Both the position numbers and the translations under genes were made by a program. DNA of 64,000 nucleotides from Flavobacterium sp. SUN052. GTDB lineage: Bacteria > Bacteroidota > Bacteroidia > Flavobacteriales > Flavobacteriaceae. Location of the stretch: the NCBI RefSeq assembly GCF_028867935.1, contig NZ_JAPQNS010000008.1:62001-126000 (forward strand), given 5' to 3'. The notes under the pieces were generated by a model, which saw only the letters and a program-made list of their open reading frames with translations, searched no databases and was not told the DNA's origin. Positions 8,581 through 18,319 of this stretch are shown here, one piece after another; within the stretch, counting starts at the first letter, position 1, and the number at the start of each line of letters is the position of its first letter.

Positions 8581-11500
8581 TCAGGCTTCCTCCTGTTTTA
8601 GCGCATCAGTAAGTTGCGCATCAACCAGAAAGTCGTGCAGATACTGGGTGGGCGTTTTGCCAAATTCCTTTTTAAACGCTTTCGTAAAATACGACTGGCT
8701 CTGAATACCCACCCGCTCCATGACTTCCATAATGCTGATATCTTCGGATACAATTAGTTGAGCCGCTTTTTTCAGGCGTAGCTTACGGATCAATTCACCT
8801 ACCGACTGCCCCATCAGGCTGTTGATCTTGTTATACAATTTGGTCCGGCTGATGCCCATTTCTCGGCACAGGTTCTCCACTTCAAATTCTGTATCGTCCA
8901 GATGCTGCTCGATGATACCAATAAGCTGATCAACGAATTCCTTATCCTTTTTGGTGGTCACCATTTCGCGGGCTTCCACAAAAACATCGTGCGCGTAGAG
9001 TTCTTTCAGTTTACGGCGTGAATCGAGCAGATTGTGCATAGTCAGCTCCAAAAGGCGCAGACTAAACGGCTTTGGAATATAGGCATCGGCACCCGACTCG
9101 GTTCCCTGAATACGACTCTCCACCGAAACTTTGGCCGTCAGCAGAATTACTGGTGTATGGCAGATTTCGAGCGTATTTTTCACCGCCTGGCAAAGCTCGA
9201 AACCGTCCATCTTGGGCATCATGACGTCGCTAATGATGATATCGGGCAATTCTTCATACGCCATCTCCAGTCCCATTTTACCGTCGACCGCTTCGAGCAC
9301 CTGGTACGACTGCCCAAAACTGTCAACCAGAAACTGCCGCAGTTCAGCGTTATCTTCGACTACCAGCAACTTGGGCTTGTACCCTTCACTATTGCGCGGC
9401 ACTAATTTAGGTCGGTTCTCCTGCAATTCCTGGGTCACCTCAATGGCTTTGATTTTGGCATCGTCGAGCATGTAATCCATCGGCCGGCTGATCTCGTGAG
9501 GTTGTAGATAAGCGTTACCCGTTGGGAATCCGAGATAAAACTCCGTTCCTTTCCCTTCGTCGCTATAGACCGAAATAGCGCCCCGGTGCACCATCATCAG
9601 GCTCTTGACAAACGCCAGACCGATACCCACGCCGGGCTGTTCACTAGCCTTGTCTGTCACCCGATAAAAGCGATCAAAAATTTGCTCAATTGCTGTCCGA
9701 TCAAGACCCTGACCGGTGTCGGCCACCCGAATCCAGCATCGCTCGGCCCCGGTTGTTTCGTGGCTCTGAATCCGGTAGACATTCGTAAAATGGGGCTGAT
9801 CAACAGTGGTGATTTCGACCATAATGCGCCCGCCGGGATCGGTGTATTTGAAGGCGTTGGATAATAGATTGACCAGCGTTTTCTCGACGACACCTCTATC
9901 CAGCCAAAGTATAGGCTCTTTTGGGGGTAGCAATACCTGAAAGTCGATGTCTTTCTGCAAGGCCAGTTCCACAAACTCATTGCTCACCTCCCTGACCAGC
10001 ATTCCCAGGCGTGTTTCACTGGTTTGTAACTGCATGGCCCCCGATTCGGCCTTTCGGAACTCAAGGAGTTCGTTGACTAACTTCAGCAGCCGGTTGGTAT
10101 TGCGGTGAATCAGTTCGTAATAGTGTTTGACAGAACCGCCCTCTATCCCGCCATGCATGAGCTTTTCGATCGGGCTCAGAATCAACGTCAGAGGAGTACG
10201 TAGCTCATGCGAGATGTTGGTAAAAAACTGCATACGCATCTGGTGAAGGTCTTCTTTCTGCTGCTCCTCCAGGCTCTTGATTTCCAGTTTCCGCTTGAGC
10301 GTAAACCACCGAATCTGATAGATGTAGCCGCCGACCAGCACGCCCAGAATCAGCAACGCATAAAACAGCTTGGCCCAGATCGATTTCCACCAGGGGGGCG
10401 TCACCACTACCTTGAGCTGGAGTGGCTTGGTGGTCCAGCGTCCATCTTCGTTGGAAGCCAGCAGTTCGAAGGCGTATTCACCATAATCGAGGTTCGAGTA
10501 GGAGGCTGTCCGCTGCCGGGCGTCGGCTGTAATCCAGTCTTTATCAAAACCCCAGAGCCGGTAGCGATACAGACATTTTTCGGGATTGACAACATTGAGA
10601 GCCGAAAAACGGAGTGAGAAATTGTTTTGCAGGTAATTGAGAGTCAGTGGCTCCCGGGTATGAATGGCCTGCTGAATAACAACGTCGCCCTCTATTTTAT
10701 CACCCGCAGCAACCGACCGGTTGTTTACGAGCAGTTCCGACAGGGCCGGCGATACGCTACGCTGGCTACGGCCGATACTGTCGGGGTAAAAGTAGTTGAT
10801 GCCATTAATACCGCCGAAGTACAATCGACCGTCGCGCCCTCGTTCTGACGCCCCAATCTTGAAGACGTTGCTCTGAAGTCCGTCGTGTACGTCGAAGGTC
10901 GTGATTTCGTCGGTTTCGGGTTTCAGTAGTGTCAGACCACGTCCGCCAATCCAGAGGTTCCCGTGTGGATCGAGTTCGAGCGATTCAACATCATTAGATG
11001 GTAGCCCCTGTTGAGTGGTGTAGCTTTTAGCCACATACTTTCCGTTGGGTAGTAGCGTGAGACGATTAAGCCCTCCACCGATAGTTCCGACCCAGAGTGT
11101 GCGGGCATCCTGACGGACAATGGGCCAGATAAAATCGGACGTGAGTGAGTTACTCTGACGGGTGGCTTTGTAATGTTGTACCCGGCTAATGTCGCCCGTG
11201 CTGTTCAGGAAGAAATGATCGAGGCCTTGCGTAGTTCCTACAAACACTTCAGGGCGCTGCGGGTCGGCGTGGATAAACGTAATTTTGTCGCCCGAAGTAC
11301 CCAACTTACCGGTTGGAAGACGTTGAACGGTATAGCGACCACTGCCCAGTGAACGTATCCGGTTCAACCCCTTATTCCACGAACCAGCCCAAACCTGTCC
11401 GAAGGCATCCACATCCATCGAAAAAATAACATTGTCCGACAGACTGTTGGGATCGTCGGGGCGGTGCTGGAGCGCTTCGAAACGGCCGCTCCCAGTTAGT

Positions 11501-12837
11501 ACACTGATGCCCGCGTCGGTACCGACCCAGATATGCCCCTGCCGATCTTCCGTGAGCGAGCGAATGTTGTTGCTGATTGGCCCAGCCGACGAACCGGGCT
11601 GGTGCGTAAAAGTTCGGGTGGTGCCGGTAGTGGAGTTATACAACTCAAGGCCACTGGTGCGGGTGCCAATCCAGAGGTTACCATTGCGATCTTCTTTCAA
11701 AGCCCGGATATAACTTCCCGATGGGCCCAATAGGCTGTTATTCGGAGTGGCCTGCTGAATCAGAAAGAAGGGTTTTGGTGTCAGGTTGTAATACCGAACG
11801 CCACCTCCAAATGTAGCTACCCAGAGGGTAGAGGCCACCGGGTCGGCGTATAACTGGCTGATGTGGTTAGAGAAAAACAGGGTTTCAGACGAGCGCGGCA
11901 GCGTCTGTATAGCTAGTTTGTTGCCCTGTGGCGTTACCTGGACCAGCCCAAAGGGCGAACCCAGAAAATACCCTCCTTTTGGCGATTCAGCTAAGGCATT
12001 GAAGGTCACTTCCTGATCGCCCGTATTGGTTAACGTACCGGATGCCACTGCATAAAAACGACCCTGCCACGGTCGGTTGGGCAATTGTCCAGCACCGACT
12101 ATCATTAAGCCATTGGGTGCTCCCAACACCAACTGCCCCCTTCGATCGAACAGCAGGCCCGAAAAATTGGTGTGCTCCCGCTGTTTTTCATCATAAACCG
12201 GCACACGATGTACAGAGCGGTTGGGCTCAACACGAAAGACACCCTGATTCGTAATGAACCATACCTTTCCTGTAGCATCAACAGTTATCTCATTTACGGT
12301 CTCGGTTGGTAGTGTTCCCGCTATTTTTACCTCAGTCAGGATTTTCGTCTGTGCGTTGTACTGCACCACGCAAAGGCCATCAGGCAGGGCAAGCCACAGA
12401 TTCCCTGCCCGATCAACCTGAAGATGCGTGAAGGTTTTATGCAGTCGTTGGGCAAGTTTTGTATTCGGCACCGTAACCGAAACGTACTGCTCCCGTTGCA
12501 GGTCAAATAGCGTGAGCCCCCCCTGAGTGGCCAGCCAGATCACCGCGCGAGTCGTATCGACCAGCAGCCGATTGATACGGTTCTGATAAACGCGCTGAAG
12601 CTTATCGGTGGCATTTATAAAAGGCTTCAATTCGTACCCATCGAACCGGTTGAGACCTCCATAGGAGCCAATCCAAAAAAATCCTTGCCCGTCTTTACCT
12701 AATGTGGTCGCATCGGTGTGCAACAGCCCCTCATTAACGGTCAGGTAACGGGTTTGCTGAGCAAGCTGTTGCGCTTGGGCTAATGAAACCCAGCCTATCA
12801 ACTCGAAAAGGAAAAGCAGACGCCAGCTTCGTTTCAT
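8581..12837 (-). CDS. HTCS1: hybrid two-component sensor-regulator, intact
   Basis: One-polypeptide sensor kinase and transcription factor of about 1418 residues. The start chosen is ATG 12837 (MKRSWRLLFLFELIGW, a good signal peptide) rather than an in-frame ATG 63 bases upstream. The periplasmic part has two seven-bladed propellers of reg_prop repeats and a Y_Y_Y domain. A membrane helix (about residues 810-830) is followed by HisKA with FFTNISHELRTP (phospho-accepting His877), HATPase with DTGQG and GVGIGLAFVK, a receiver with IISDVMMPKMDG (Asp1204), and an AraC-type HTH ending in FGKTPTQYL. All phosphorelay residues are present. It probably binds an oligosaccharide in the periplasm and controls the surrounding genes. 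Confidence 0.95.
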   Translation of the reverse strand: MKRSWRLLFLFELIGWVSLAQAQQLAQQTRYLTVNEGLLHTDATTLGKDGQGFFWIGSYGGLNRFDGYELKPFINATDKLQRVYQNRINRLLVDTTRAVIWLATQGGLTLFDLQREQYVSVTVPNTKLAQRLHKTFTHLQVDRAGNLWLALPDGLCVVQYNAQTKILTEVKIAGTLPTETVNEITVDATGKVWFITNQGVFRVEPNRSVHRVPVYDEKQREHTNFSGLLFDRRGQLVLGAPNGLMIVGAGQLPNRPWQGRFYAVASGTLTNTGDQEVTFNALAESPKGGYFLGSPFGLVQVTPQGNKLAIQTLPRSSETLFFSNHISQLYADPVASTLWVATFGGGVRYYNLTPKPFFLIQQATPNNSLLGPSGSYIRALKEDRNGNLWIGTRTSGLELYNSTTGTTRTFTHQPGSSAGPISNNIRSLTEDRQGHIWVGTDAGISVLTGSGRFEALQHRPDDPNSLSDNVIFSMDVDAFGQVWAGSWNKGLNRIRSLGSGRYTVQRLPTGKLGTSGDKITFIHADPQRPEVFVGTTQGLDHFFLNSTGDISRVQHYKATRQSNSLTSDFIWPIVRQDARTLWVGTIGGGLNRLTLLPNGKYVAKSYTTQQGLPSNDVESLELDPHGNLWIGGRGLTLLKPETDEITTFDVHDGLQSNVFKIGASERGRDGRLYFGGINGINYFYPDSIGRSQRSVSPALSELLVNNRSVAAGDKIEGDVVIQQAIHTREPLTLNYLQNNFSLRFSALNVVNPEKCLYRYRLWGFDKDWITADARQRTASYSNLDYGEYAFELLASNEDGRWTTKPLQLKVVVTPPWWKSIWAKLFYALLILGVLVGGYIYQIRWFTLKRKLEIKSLEEQQKEDLHQMRMQFFTNISHELRTPLTLILSPIEKLMHGGIEGGSVKHYYELIHRNTNRLLKLVNELLEFRKAESGAMQLQTSETRLGMLVREVSNEFVELALQKDIDFQVLLPPKEPILWLDRGVVEKTLVNLLSNAFKYTDPGGRIMVEITTVDQPHFTNVYRIQSHETTGAERCWIRVADTGQGLDRTAIEQIFDRFYRVTDKASEQPGVGIGLAFVKSLMMVHRGAISVYSDEGKGTEFYLGFPTGNAYLQPHEISRPMDYMLDDAKIKAIEVTQELQENRPKLVPRNSEGYKPKLLVVEDNAELRQFLVDSFGQSYQVLEAVDGKMGLEMAYEELPDIIISDVMMPKMDGFELCQAVKNTLEICHTPVILLTAKVSVESRIQGTESGADAYIPKPFSLRLLELTMHNLLDSRRKLKELYAHDVFVEAREMVTTKKDKEFVDQLIGIIEQHLDDTEFEVENLCREMGISRTKLYNKINSLMGQSVGELIRKLRLKKAAQLIVSEDISIMEVMERVGIQSQSYFTKAFKKEFGKTPTQYLHDFLVDAQLTDALKQEEA

Positions 12838-12879
12838 GCGGGTTGATAAATTAGTACTGAAGAAATAAAAATTATCATT

Positions 12880-12914
12880 TAAAGATACAGAAACAGACAA
12901 TGCAGACCGCCAAA
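12880..12914 (-). promoter_or_regulatory. Candidate HTCS1 promoter
   Basis: On the minus strand TTTG (12911-12914) is followed 23 bases later by TATCTTTA (12880-12887), a 7 of 8 match to the Bacteroidota -7 consensus TAnnTTTG. The -7 box lies 42 bases before the HTCS1 start. The TTTG falls in the loop of the hairpin at 12897-12929. Confidence 0.4.
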
Positions 12915-12929
12915 GACAGTCCGCATTGT
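12897..12929 (-). terminator. Hairpin between GH27 and HTCS1
   Basis: Arms 12897-12907 and 12919-12929 pair at 10 of 11 positions with an 11-base loop. Reading the minus strand it follows the stop of the GH27 gene by 28 bases and is followed by a T-rich but broken tract. It is a possible intrinsic or partial terminator separating the long enzyme operon from HTCS1. Confidence 0.5.
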
Positions 12930-12957
12930 AACTTTATCCTATAAAACAGTTCAAACC

Positions 12958-14388
12958 CTACACTTTCTTACTGATTCGGAACAATCGGGCACCATGAGGA
13001 GGCACTTCTGCCTGAATCTTTTTCTGCATTAAACCAAGATCTTTTTTATCCCAGAGATTACGCACCAGGAACGTACCGCGCAGGTATTCCAACTCAAAGT
13101 CGAAGGCGATGTCCGCGGGTTTATCGTCGAGGTTGAACAAGGCCACGTACCGGTCCTGGGTTGTGGGGTCGGTAGCCACCCAGATCGCCTTTTTATTGTG
13201 GTTGATGAGCTGCCGGTTGTCTGTGCTACTGCGGTTGACAGCCAGCACTTCATCGTTGGTCAGCAGCTGTTTCACATTGGCCGGCAAGGTCAGCAAATCG
13301 CCCCCCATCATGAGTGGAGATCGGGCCATGCACCAGAGAGTCATCATTGTCTGCTGCTCGTCGGGTGTGAATTTCGACATCCGCTCGGGGCCATGCGGGC
13401 GATTGTCCAGCGACAGTTTACCCATCGGCAGCATGTCAGCATCGGGCCAGTGGTTCTCCCGTATGTGGGGTGACCAGGCATTGAGCAAATCAAAGTTGTG
13501 TTCAAGCGCTCCCCAGTTATCCCAGAAATCCGCCGAAATCCGCCACATGTTGGCATTCTGCGTCAGGTGGTCCGCCTGCGAAACTGGAGCTTCGCCACAT
13601 GATAAACTCAGCACCATGGGCCGACCGCACTTATCGATAGCCTTCCGCATCATCTCAATTTCACCCTTATGATAGGCCGGGAACATCATGTCGTCGGCCT
13701 TGATGAAGTCGACACCCCAGGCTGCATATAGCTCGAACAATGAGTTGTAGTATTCCTGCGAGCCAGGCTTCGTGGGGTCTACGCCGAACATATTGTTGCA
13801 CCAGTTACAGGTATCCCAGGGTTCGGCAATATCCTTGGCGGAGGCCGATGCTCCCTTGATCGGGCAGTTCTGATAAAAAGCCTGCCGGGGGATACCTCGC
13901 ATGATGTGCATGCCAAACTTAAGCCCTTTGCTGTGCACGTAGTCGGCAATGGGTTTGAACCCTTTACCGCCAGCGGCCGATGGAAACCGTTTTTCGGAAG
14001 GCCAGAGCCGCCCGTTTTTATCCATGATCAGTTGGTCGATAGGTCGGCCATCTTCGGCCAAACGAATGTCGGGATGTCCGTGCCGCCGTTTGGGGTTATT
14101 CCAATTTCCGGGGTTGTCATTGAACCAGATATAATCCATTACGGCGTATTCCCAACCATACGGTTTCAGGTTCTGCGCCAGATAGTCGACGTTGGCTTTA
14201 AACTCGGCTTCGGTGATGCGACAGTCGTAGGCATCGAAGCTATTCCAGCCCATGGGTGGTCGCGGAGCCACAACAATATCTTTGGCGGGCGCTTTGCTAA
14301 TTGTCCGAGCGGGCACTTCGCGGTGCATTCCCGACAGGCCAATCAGGGCCAGTGCCCCACAGGTGAAGAGTACACTTAATTTTTTCAT
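12958..14388 (-). CDS. GH27 alpha-galactosidase-like enzyme
   Basis: Secreted retaining glycosidase of GH27, about 476 residues. The family covers alpha-galactosidases, alpha-N-acetylgalactosaminidases and beta-L-arabinopyranosidases. The start chosen is ATG 14388 (MKKLSVLFTCGALALIG, signal peptide); an upstream ATG at 14448 would lie inside the sulfatase gene. Marks are PPMGWNSFDAYDC at the barrel start, GVDFIKADD with the likely nucleophile Asp232, MWRISADFWDNW carrying the acid/base Asp, WPDADML and SPLMMGGDL, then a C-terminal beta-sandwich. The Cys-rich TCNWCNN loop is shared with this bacterial subgroup. It starts 4 bases after the sulfatase stop, so the two are probably translated together. 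Exact specificity is open. Confidence 0.92.
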   Translation of the reverse strand: MKKLSVLFTCGALALIGLSGMHREVPARTISKAPAKDIVVAPRPPMGWNSFDAYDCRITEAEFKANVDYLAQNLKPYGWEYAVMDYIWFNDNPGNWNNPKRRHGHPDIRLAEDGRPIDQLIMDKNGRLWPSEKRFPSAAGGKGFKPIADYVHSKGLKFGMHIMRGIPRQAFYQNCPIKGASASAKDIAEPWDTCNWCNNMFGVDPTKPGSQEYYNSLFELYAAWGVDFIKADDMMFPAYHKGEIEMMRKAIDKCGRPMVLSLSCGEAPVSQADHLTQNANMWRISADFWDNWGALEHNFDLLNAWSPHIRENHWPDADMLPMGKLSLDNRPHGPERMSKFTPDEQQTMMTLWCMARSPLMMGGDLLTLPANVKQLLTNDEVLAVNRSSTDNRQLINHNKKAIWVATDPTTQDRYVALFNLDDKPADIAFDFELEYLRGTFLVRNLWDKKDLGLMQKKIQAEVPPHGARLFRISKKV

Positions 14389-14392
14389 AGAA

Positions 14393-15865
14393 CTATTTCG
14401 GTGTTTCAGCCGATGCTCCGGCATTGTTGAACAGCGAGACGAAAGCAAACGGCTGGTGATCGGCCTGCATCATGGACTCGATTTTTTTCACGACGTCGGG
14501 GTGGCTAGCGGCTACGTCGGTTTGTTCACCCAGGTCTTTTTGCAGATCGTACAGCGAGAAGGCGGCTTTATTGAGTCCTTGCCGGGTGTTTAGCCGGATG
14601 CCCTTCCACTGACCATACAGCACGCCCTGCTTGCCGCCTTCTTCATAGAATTCCCAGTACAGGTGATCGTGCTGTGCCTGACCCTTCGCGCTAAGCAGCG
14701 TGGGCAGATACGAAATGCCGTCGATACCAGCCGGTTTCGGTTGACCAACAAGCTCACAGACCGTCGGCAGAAAATCCCAGAAAGCAGCTATATGATCGGT
14801 TGTCGTGCCTGGATTGATATGGCCTTTCCACGACGCAATAAACGGGATACGCACCCCACCTTCAAACAAGTCTCGTTTAGTACCCCGCAACAGTCCGTTG
14901 CTATCGAAGAAATCGACTTTGTGCCCGCCTTCTTCGTGAGGACCGTTATCGCTACTGAAAATGATCAGCGTGTTGTCTTCCAGTCCTTGGGCCTTGATGC
15001 TGGCCATGACCATACCCACGGTACTGTCAAGGCGCGTAACCATCGTGGCAAAAGCTTTTTCGTTTTCCGGCCAGTCTTTGTTGCGGAAAGCGGGCGCAAT
15101 ATCAGGTACGTCCATTCCATGCTCTTTGCCTTCGTTGTTGGCGTGTGGCTGGTTGGTGGTCAGGTGCAGAAAGAACGGCTTAGACCGACTGGCGTCGATA
15201 AACGCGAGGGCTTCCTGTTCCAGCCGGTCGGGTACATAAATAGCGCGGGCATCGGCTACGCCTGTTCCTTCTGGCATCGAAGCCCAGGGATTTGAGCCAT
15301 CTTCAGCACGCCGGGTGTGGTTACCCGCCAGGGGTGTTTTCTGCCCGTTGCGGTAAACGAACTCCGGGAAATAATTATGGGCGTGCCACATATTCACGTA
15401 TCCATACGCGTAATCATAGCCATTACGGGCGGGGTCATCGGGTGGTGGCGGGTGACCTACGCCCCACTTGCCAATGAGTGCAGTAGTATACCCCGCCTTT
15501 TTAAAGACTTCGGCAATGGTGGTTTCTTCGGGACGTAGGAGCTGTCCAGCAGGTGCGTTACCTCGTACGGAGGTATGGCCGGTGTGTTTACCGGTTTGCA
15601 GCGATGTGCGCGATGGCGCGCAAACGGTAGCTCCCGCATAATGTCGGGTGAAACGCATTCCACTGGCGGCAAGCCGATCAATATTGGGCGTTTTGACTTT
15701 CTTTTGCCCATAGCAGCTCAGGTCACCGTAGCCCAGGTCGTCGGCTAGTATAAAAATAACATTGGGTCGGTTGAGGGCCAGGCGGGGTCCGACAGGCGGA
15801 TGCGCCCGGAAGCCAACCCCCATTAGTACGGCGAGTGTGGTGCCAAAAATTACGGTCAATCGCAT
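14393..15865 (-). CDS. Secreted arylsulfatase-like sulfatase (Cys type)
   Basis: Type I sulfatase of about 490 residues. The start chosen is ATG 15865, giving the signal MRLTVIFGTTLAVLMGVG; the open frame extends 48 bases further. It has FILADDLGYGDLSCYG, the active-site motif CAPSR with Cys82 followed by TSLQTGKHTGHTS, LIGKWGVGHP, IIFSSDNGPHEEGGH, and the LRGTKRDLFEGGVRIPF segment typical of arylsulfatase A and N-acetylgalactosamine-6-sulfatase-like enzymes. It lies between an oxidoreductase and a GH27 gene in the same operon, so it may uncover sulfated galactose or a related sugar for the GH27 enzyme. That pairing is inference. Confidence 0.93.
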   Translation of the reverse strand: MRLTVIFGTTLAVLMGVGFRAHPPVGPRLALNRPNVIFILADDLGYGDLSCYGQKKVKTPNIDRLAASGMRFTRHYAGATVCAPSRTSLQTGKHTGHTSVRGNAPAGQLLRPEETTIAEVFKKAGYTTALIGKWGVGHPPPPDDPARNGYDYAYGYVNMWHAHNYFPEFVYRNGQKTPLAGNHTRRAEDGSNPWASMPEGTGVADARAIYVPDRLEQEALAFIDASRSKPFFLHLTTNQPHANNEGKEHGMDVPDIAPAFRNKDWPENEKAFATMVTRLDSTVGMVMASIKAQGLEDNTLIIFSSDNGPHEEGGHKVDFFDSNGLLRGTKRDLFEGGVRIPFIASWKGHINPGTTTDHIAAFWDFLPTVCELVGQPKPAGIDGISYLPTLLSAKGQAQHDHLYWEFYEEGGKQGVLYGQWKGIRLNTRQGLNKAAFSLYDLQKDLGEQTDVAASHPDVVKKIESMMQADHQPFAFVSLFNNAGASAETPK

Positions 15866-15963
15866 GGGTTGCTGGTCACGTTTCGGAAGCAAAACAACGA
15901 CAATGGGCTCCAATCGGCTTGCTTTCCCGTTTCGTTGTTTGGTTCACACATCCCAAACCAGCA

Positions 15964-16998
15964 TTACAGGCCAACTGAGACTACACGACCTTCCTTTGCC
16001 GACTGGTAAATAGCTTCCTGGACAAGGAGATTGGTTAAATACACGCGACCACTGGTTTCAAAAGGCTCACCCGACAGCAGACAGTCAATAAAATGACGCT
16101 GCGTCGCCAGCACACAGTCGCCAGCAAAACCCCGATCTTCGTGCAAATACGTATGCGAGACTTCAGCCCGTCCGAGTGGCTGAACGGTCAACCGTCCATC
16201 AGGGTAGAGCCGGATGGTGCCGCCATTGCCGTCGAGCGTCATCTCTCCGAACGTGTAGCGTGGGTTGGCGTAATTGGGTTCGTTGAAGCGGCTGGCATCC
16301 CAGATGGCCGTGGCTCCGCCTTGGAAGACGAAAAATACCTGACCACTGTCTTCCCCCACAATGGCGTCATTGCGCTTTGTCAAACTGGCGTATACCTGAT
16401 CTACCTCACCGGCCAGAAACCGGAAGGTGTCGATGAAATGAATCCCTGTCTCATGCACTAACAACTGGGGCATGGTGCGAAAGTAGGGTTGTCGTGACAG
16501 GTAGGCAGTGGGTTGCCAACCATCGCCAAGCCGGGTACGACAGTTTATGGAGAACAGTTTGTCGCCAATAGCCTGGTCGTTGAGCAGTTGACGGATGGCG
16601 CGGTACCAAGGCTGAAACCGAAAATTCTCGTGAATCATCAACCGAACATCCGTCCGCTCGGTCAGGCTTACGATCTGCTGGGCCTCCGCCAGAGTCGGTG
16701 CTACCGGTTTCTGACAAATAATATCTGCGCCCACCTGAACGGCTAGTTCAACGATCGAATCATGCGTTTGGGGCGGGGTAATGATGTCGATAAAGTCAGG
16801 CTGTTCACGCAGGAGCATTTCGGCCACGTCGGTGTAAGCACGTTGGATGCCAAATTGCCGGGCCAGCGTTTGCGCCTTAGTTATATCGGTATCGCAGAGC
16901 GCCATGATCGTCACCCCTGGCAAACGTTGCCAGGCATCCAGATGAAATGGGGCAAAGTAGCCCGCCCCTACGGCTACACCTTTAAGTTGGTTATTCAT
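15964..16998 (-). CDS. Gfo/Idh/MocA family oxidoreductase
   Basis: Cytoplasmic NAD(P)-dependent sugar or polyol dehydrogenase family, 344 residues with no signal peptide. The Rossmann N-terminus is VAVGAGYFAPFHLDAW, a slightly altered G-x-G-x-x-(G/A). The usual EKP motif appears as CQKPVAPTLAEA, with Gln for Glu. The C-terminal domain has HETGIHFIDTFRFLAG, where His and Asp fit the catalytic region. Its start overlaps the stop of the upstream kinase gene by 4 bases (ATGA), suggesting coupled translation. In this operon it likely oxidises or reduces a sugar or acid-sugar intermediate; the substrate is unknown. Confidence 0.88.
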   Translation of the reverse strand: MNNQLKGVAVGAGYFAPFHLDAWQRLPGVTIMALCDTDITKAQTLARQFGIQRAYTDVAEMLLREQPDFIDIITPPQTHDSIVELAVQVGADIICQKPVAPTLAEAQQIVSLTERTDVRLMIHENFRFQPWYRAIRQLLNDQAIGDKLFSINCRTRLGDGWQPTAYLSRQPYFRTMPQLLVHETGIHFIDTFRFLAGEVDQVYASLTKRNDAIVGEDSGQVFFVFQGGATAIWDASRFNEPNYANPRYTFGEMTLDGNGGTIRLYPDGRLTVQPLGRAEVSHTYLHEDRGFAGDCVLATQRHFIDCLLSGEPFETSGRVYLTNLLVQEAIYQSAKEGRVVSVGL

Positions 16999-18299
16999 CG
17001 CAACTGCTCATACAGGACGCGTAATGCGTTATCGGCCCCGACATTACCGGGGAACACAACGTAGGACAGACCGGGGTATTTACTTTCATGGCCAAGTTGC
17101 CAGACGGGTACGCCGGGAAGCAACTGACCAATAACGACGGCCCGTTTAACGCCCAATCCTTTCGTGGCTACGTCGCTCGATGTGATGCCGCCTTTTGCAA
17201 TCAGAAAACGAGGGCGAACGCTCAGTCCACTGATTATCTCAGTTATCCTGCTTGATATACGGGTGCTCAGGCGTAAGCTTTCAGCTTCATCGCGACCCGC
17301 TTGTAATCTCCGCGAGGTGTATAAAAGAACAGTTTCGCCGGAAGCCAGCTGGTTGTTTATTTGACCTACGAGTTCTTCCACATACGTTTCTGCGGTGGGT
17401 GCCAACAGTTGCGCAACATCCGCTTCAATCGGTCGGGCTGACGTTTTTAATAACTCTGCCAGCTGCGCCGACGTCTTGGGTACGTGTGAGCCGACCACAA
17501 TCAGGCCACCCCGGCCCAACGGATCAGCAACAGCCCCAGCGGTTAACAGTGGCCCCGTGTTGATTCGACCAAAGGAAGCAACAAACGAAGCGCCCGTCCG
17601 GTAAATGATTCGTTGGTTGACTGTTTCTGCCGCTCGCGAAAACCGGTTCAGCGTGTTATAATCCGTGGCATTCACGATCAGCACTCGCCCTGCCCGCTCA
17701 ATGGCTTCCCGAATGTCGGTTAGTGGTCGCTCTTGCAGGAAATCAATGGACAAAGAATCGACCGAATGCGCGGGAATAACACCGCCCGTTTTTTCGGCTA
17801 CCCATTCTTTTAGGTTCGATGCTTTGTAGCCGAACGTTCTGTCGAGGGCGTAGGGCGTTTCGCCAATGGGCACCCAGGTGTCGTTTTCGCAGAGATAGTG
17901 TATATCGTCGCGGGTTAGGCGATGCCCTTCAAAAAATGCCGGAATCAATACAGTCAGGTGATCCGACCAACCCATGCCTTCAGCCAGTGCGTCTGTTTCA
18001 ATGGGATAATGGCCCCGTAGCGTCGAATCGGAGCGGCTGATGAGTTGAACGTCCCGGCCCGTTTGCGCAGTGACTGTCCGAATGTTTCGCCCTATGCTTT
18101 TCGCCAGTTCGCGGGCTTGCTGCGGTTGCAGACTTCGGGAGTTTGTAAGGATAAAGAACAGGGGTGTTGCCCGGTTAAACTCGTCCTGCAAAATGGATTC
18201 TGACCAGACCGTTAGCACGGGTACATCGTGTACGGTCTGGGTGCCTGTGGGGTCGTCGTCCAGCACAACAATGGTGCGGTTAGGTAGATTAGGCGTCAT
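16995..18299 (-). CDS. DUF1537 four-carbon acid-sugar kinase family protein
   Basis: 434-residue cytoplasmic kinase of the OtnK/DtnK (DUF1537) type. Characterised members phosphorylate threonate, erythronate or 3-oxo-tetronates with ATP. Marks are the N-terminal VVLDDDPTGTQTVHDVPVLTVW, FFILTNSRSL, ISRSDSTLRGHYPIETDAL and, near the C-terminus, FLIAKGGITSSDVATKGLG of the nucleotide-binding domain. It overlaps the oxidoreductase gene by 4 bases and lies 20 bases after the cyclase gene. Together with the dehydrogenase at 18970 it points to catabolism of a small acid sugar. The aldolase and isomerase of the known pathways are not in the window. Confidence 0.9.
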   Translation of the reverse strand: MTPNLPNRTIVVLDDDPTGTQTVHDVPVLTVWSESILQDEFNRATPLFFILTNSRSLQPQQARELAKSIGRNIRTVTAQTGRDVQLISRSDSTLRGHYPIETDALAEGMGWSDHLTVLIPAFFEGHRLTRDDIHYLCENDTWVPIGETPYALDRTFGYKASNLKEWVAEKTGGVIPAHSVDSLSIDFLQERPLTDIREAIERAGRVLIVNATDYNTLNRFSRAAETVNQRIIYRTGASFVASFGRINTGPLLTAGAVADPLGRGGLIVVGSHVPKTSAQLAELLKTSARPIEADVAQLLAPTAETYVEELVGQINNQLASGETVLLYTSRRLQAGRDEAESLRLSTRISSRITEIISGLSVRPRFLIAKGGITSSDVATKGLGVKRAVVIGQLLPGVPVWQLGHESKYPGLSYVVFPGNVGADNALRVLYEQLR

Positions 18300-18319
18300 A
18301 GTTTATTGCCTGGTTCTGC

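Noticed and set aside
14389..14448. Upstream ATG for GH27, inside the sulfatase gene
   Set aside because: The added 20 residues are charged, unlike a signal peptide, and come from the overlapping gene in another frame.
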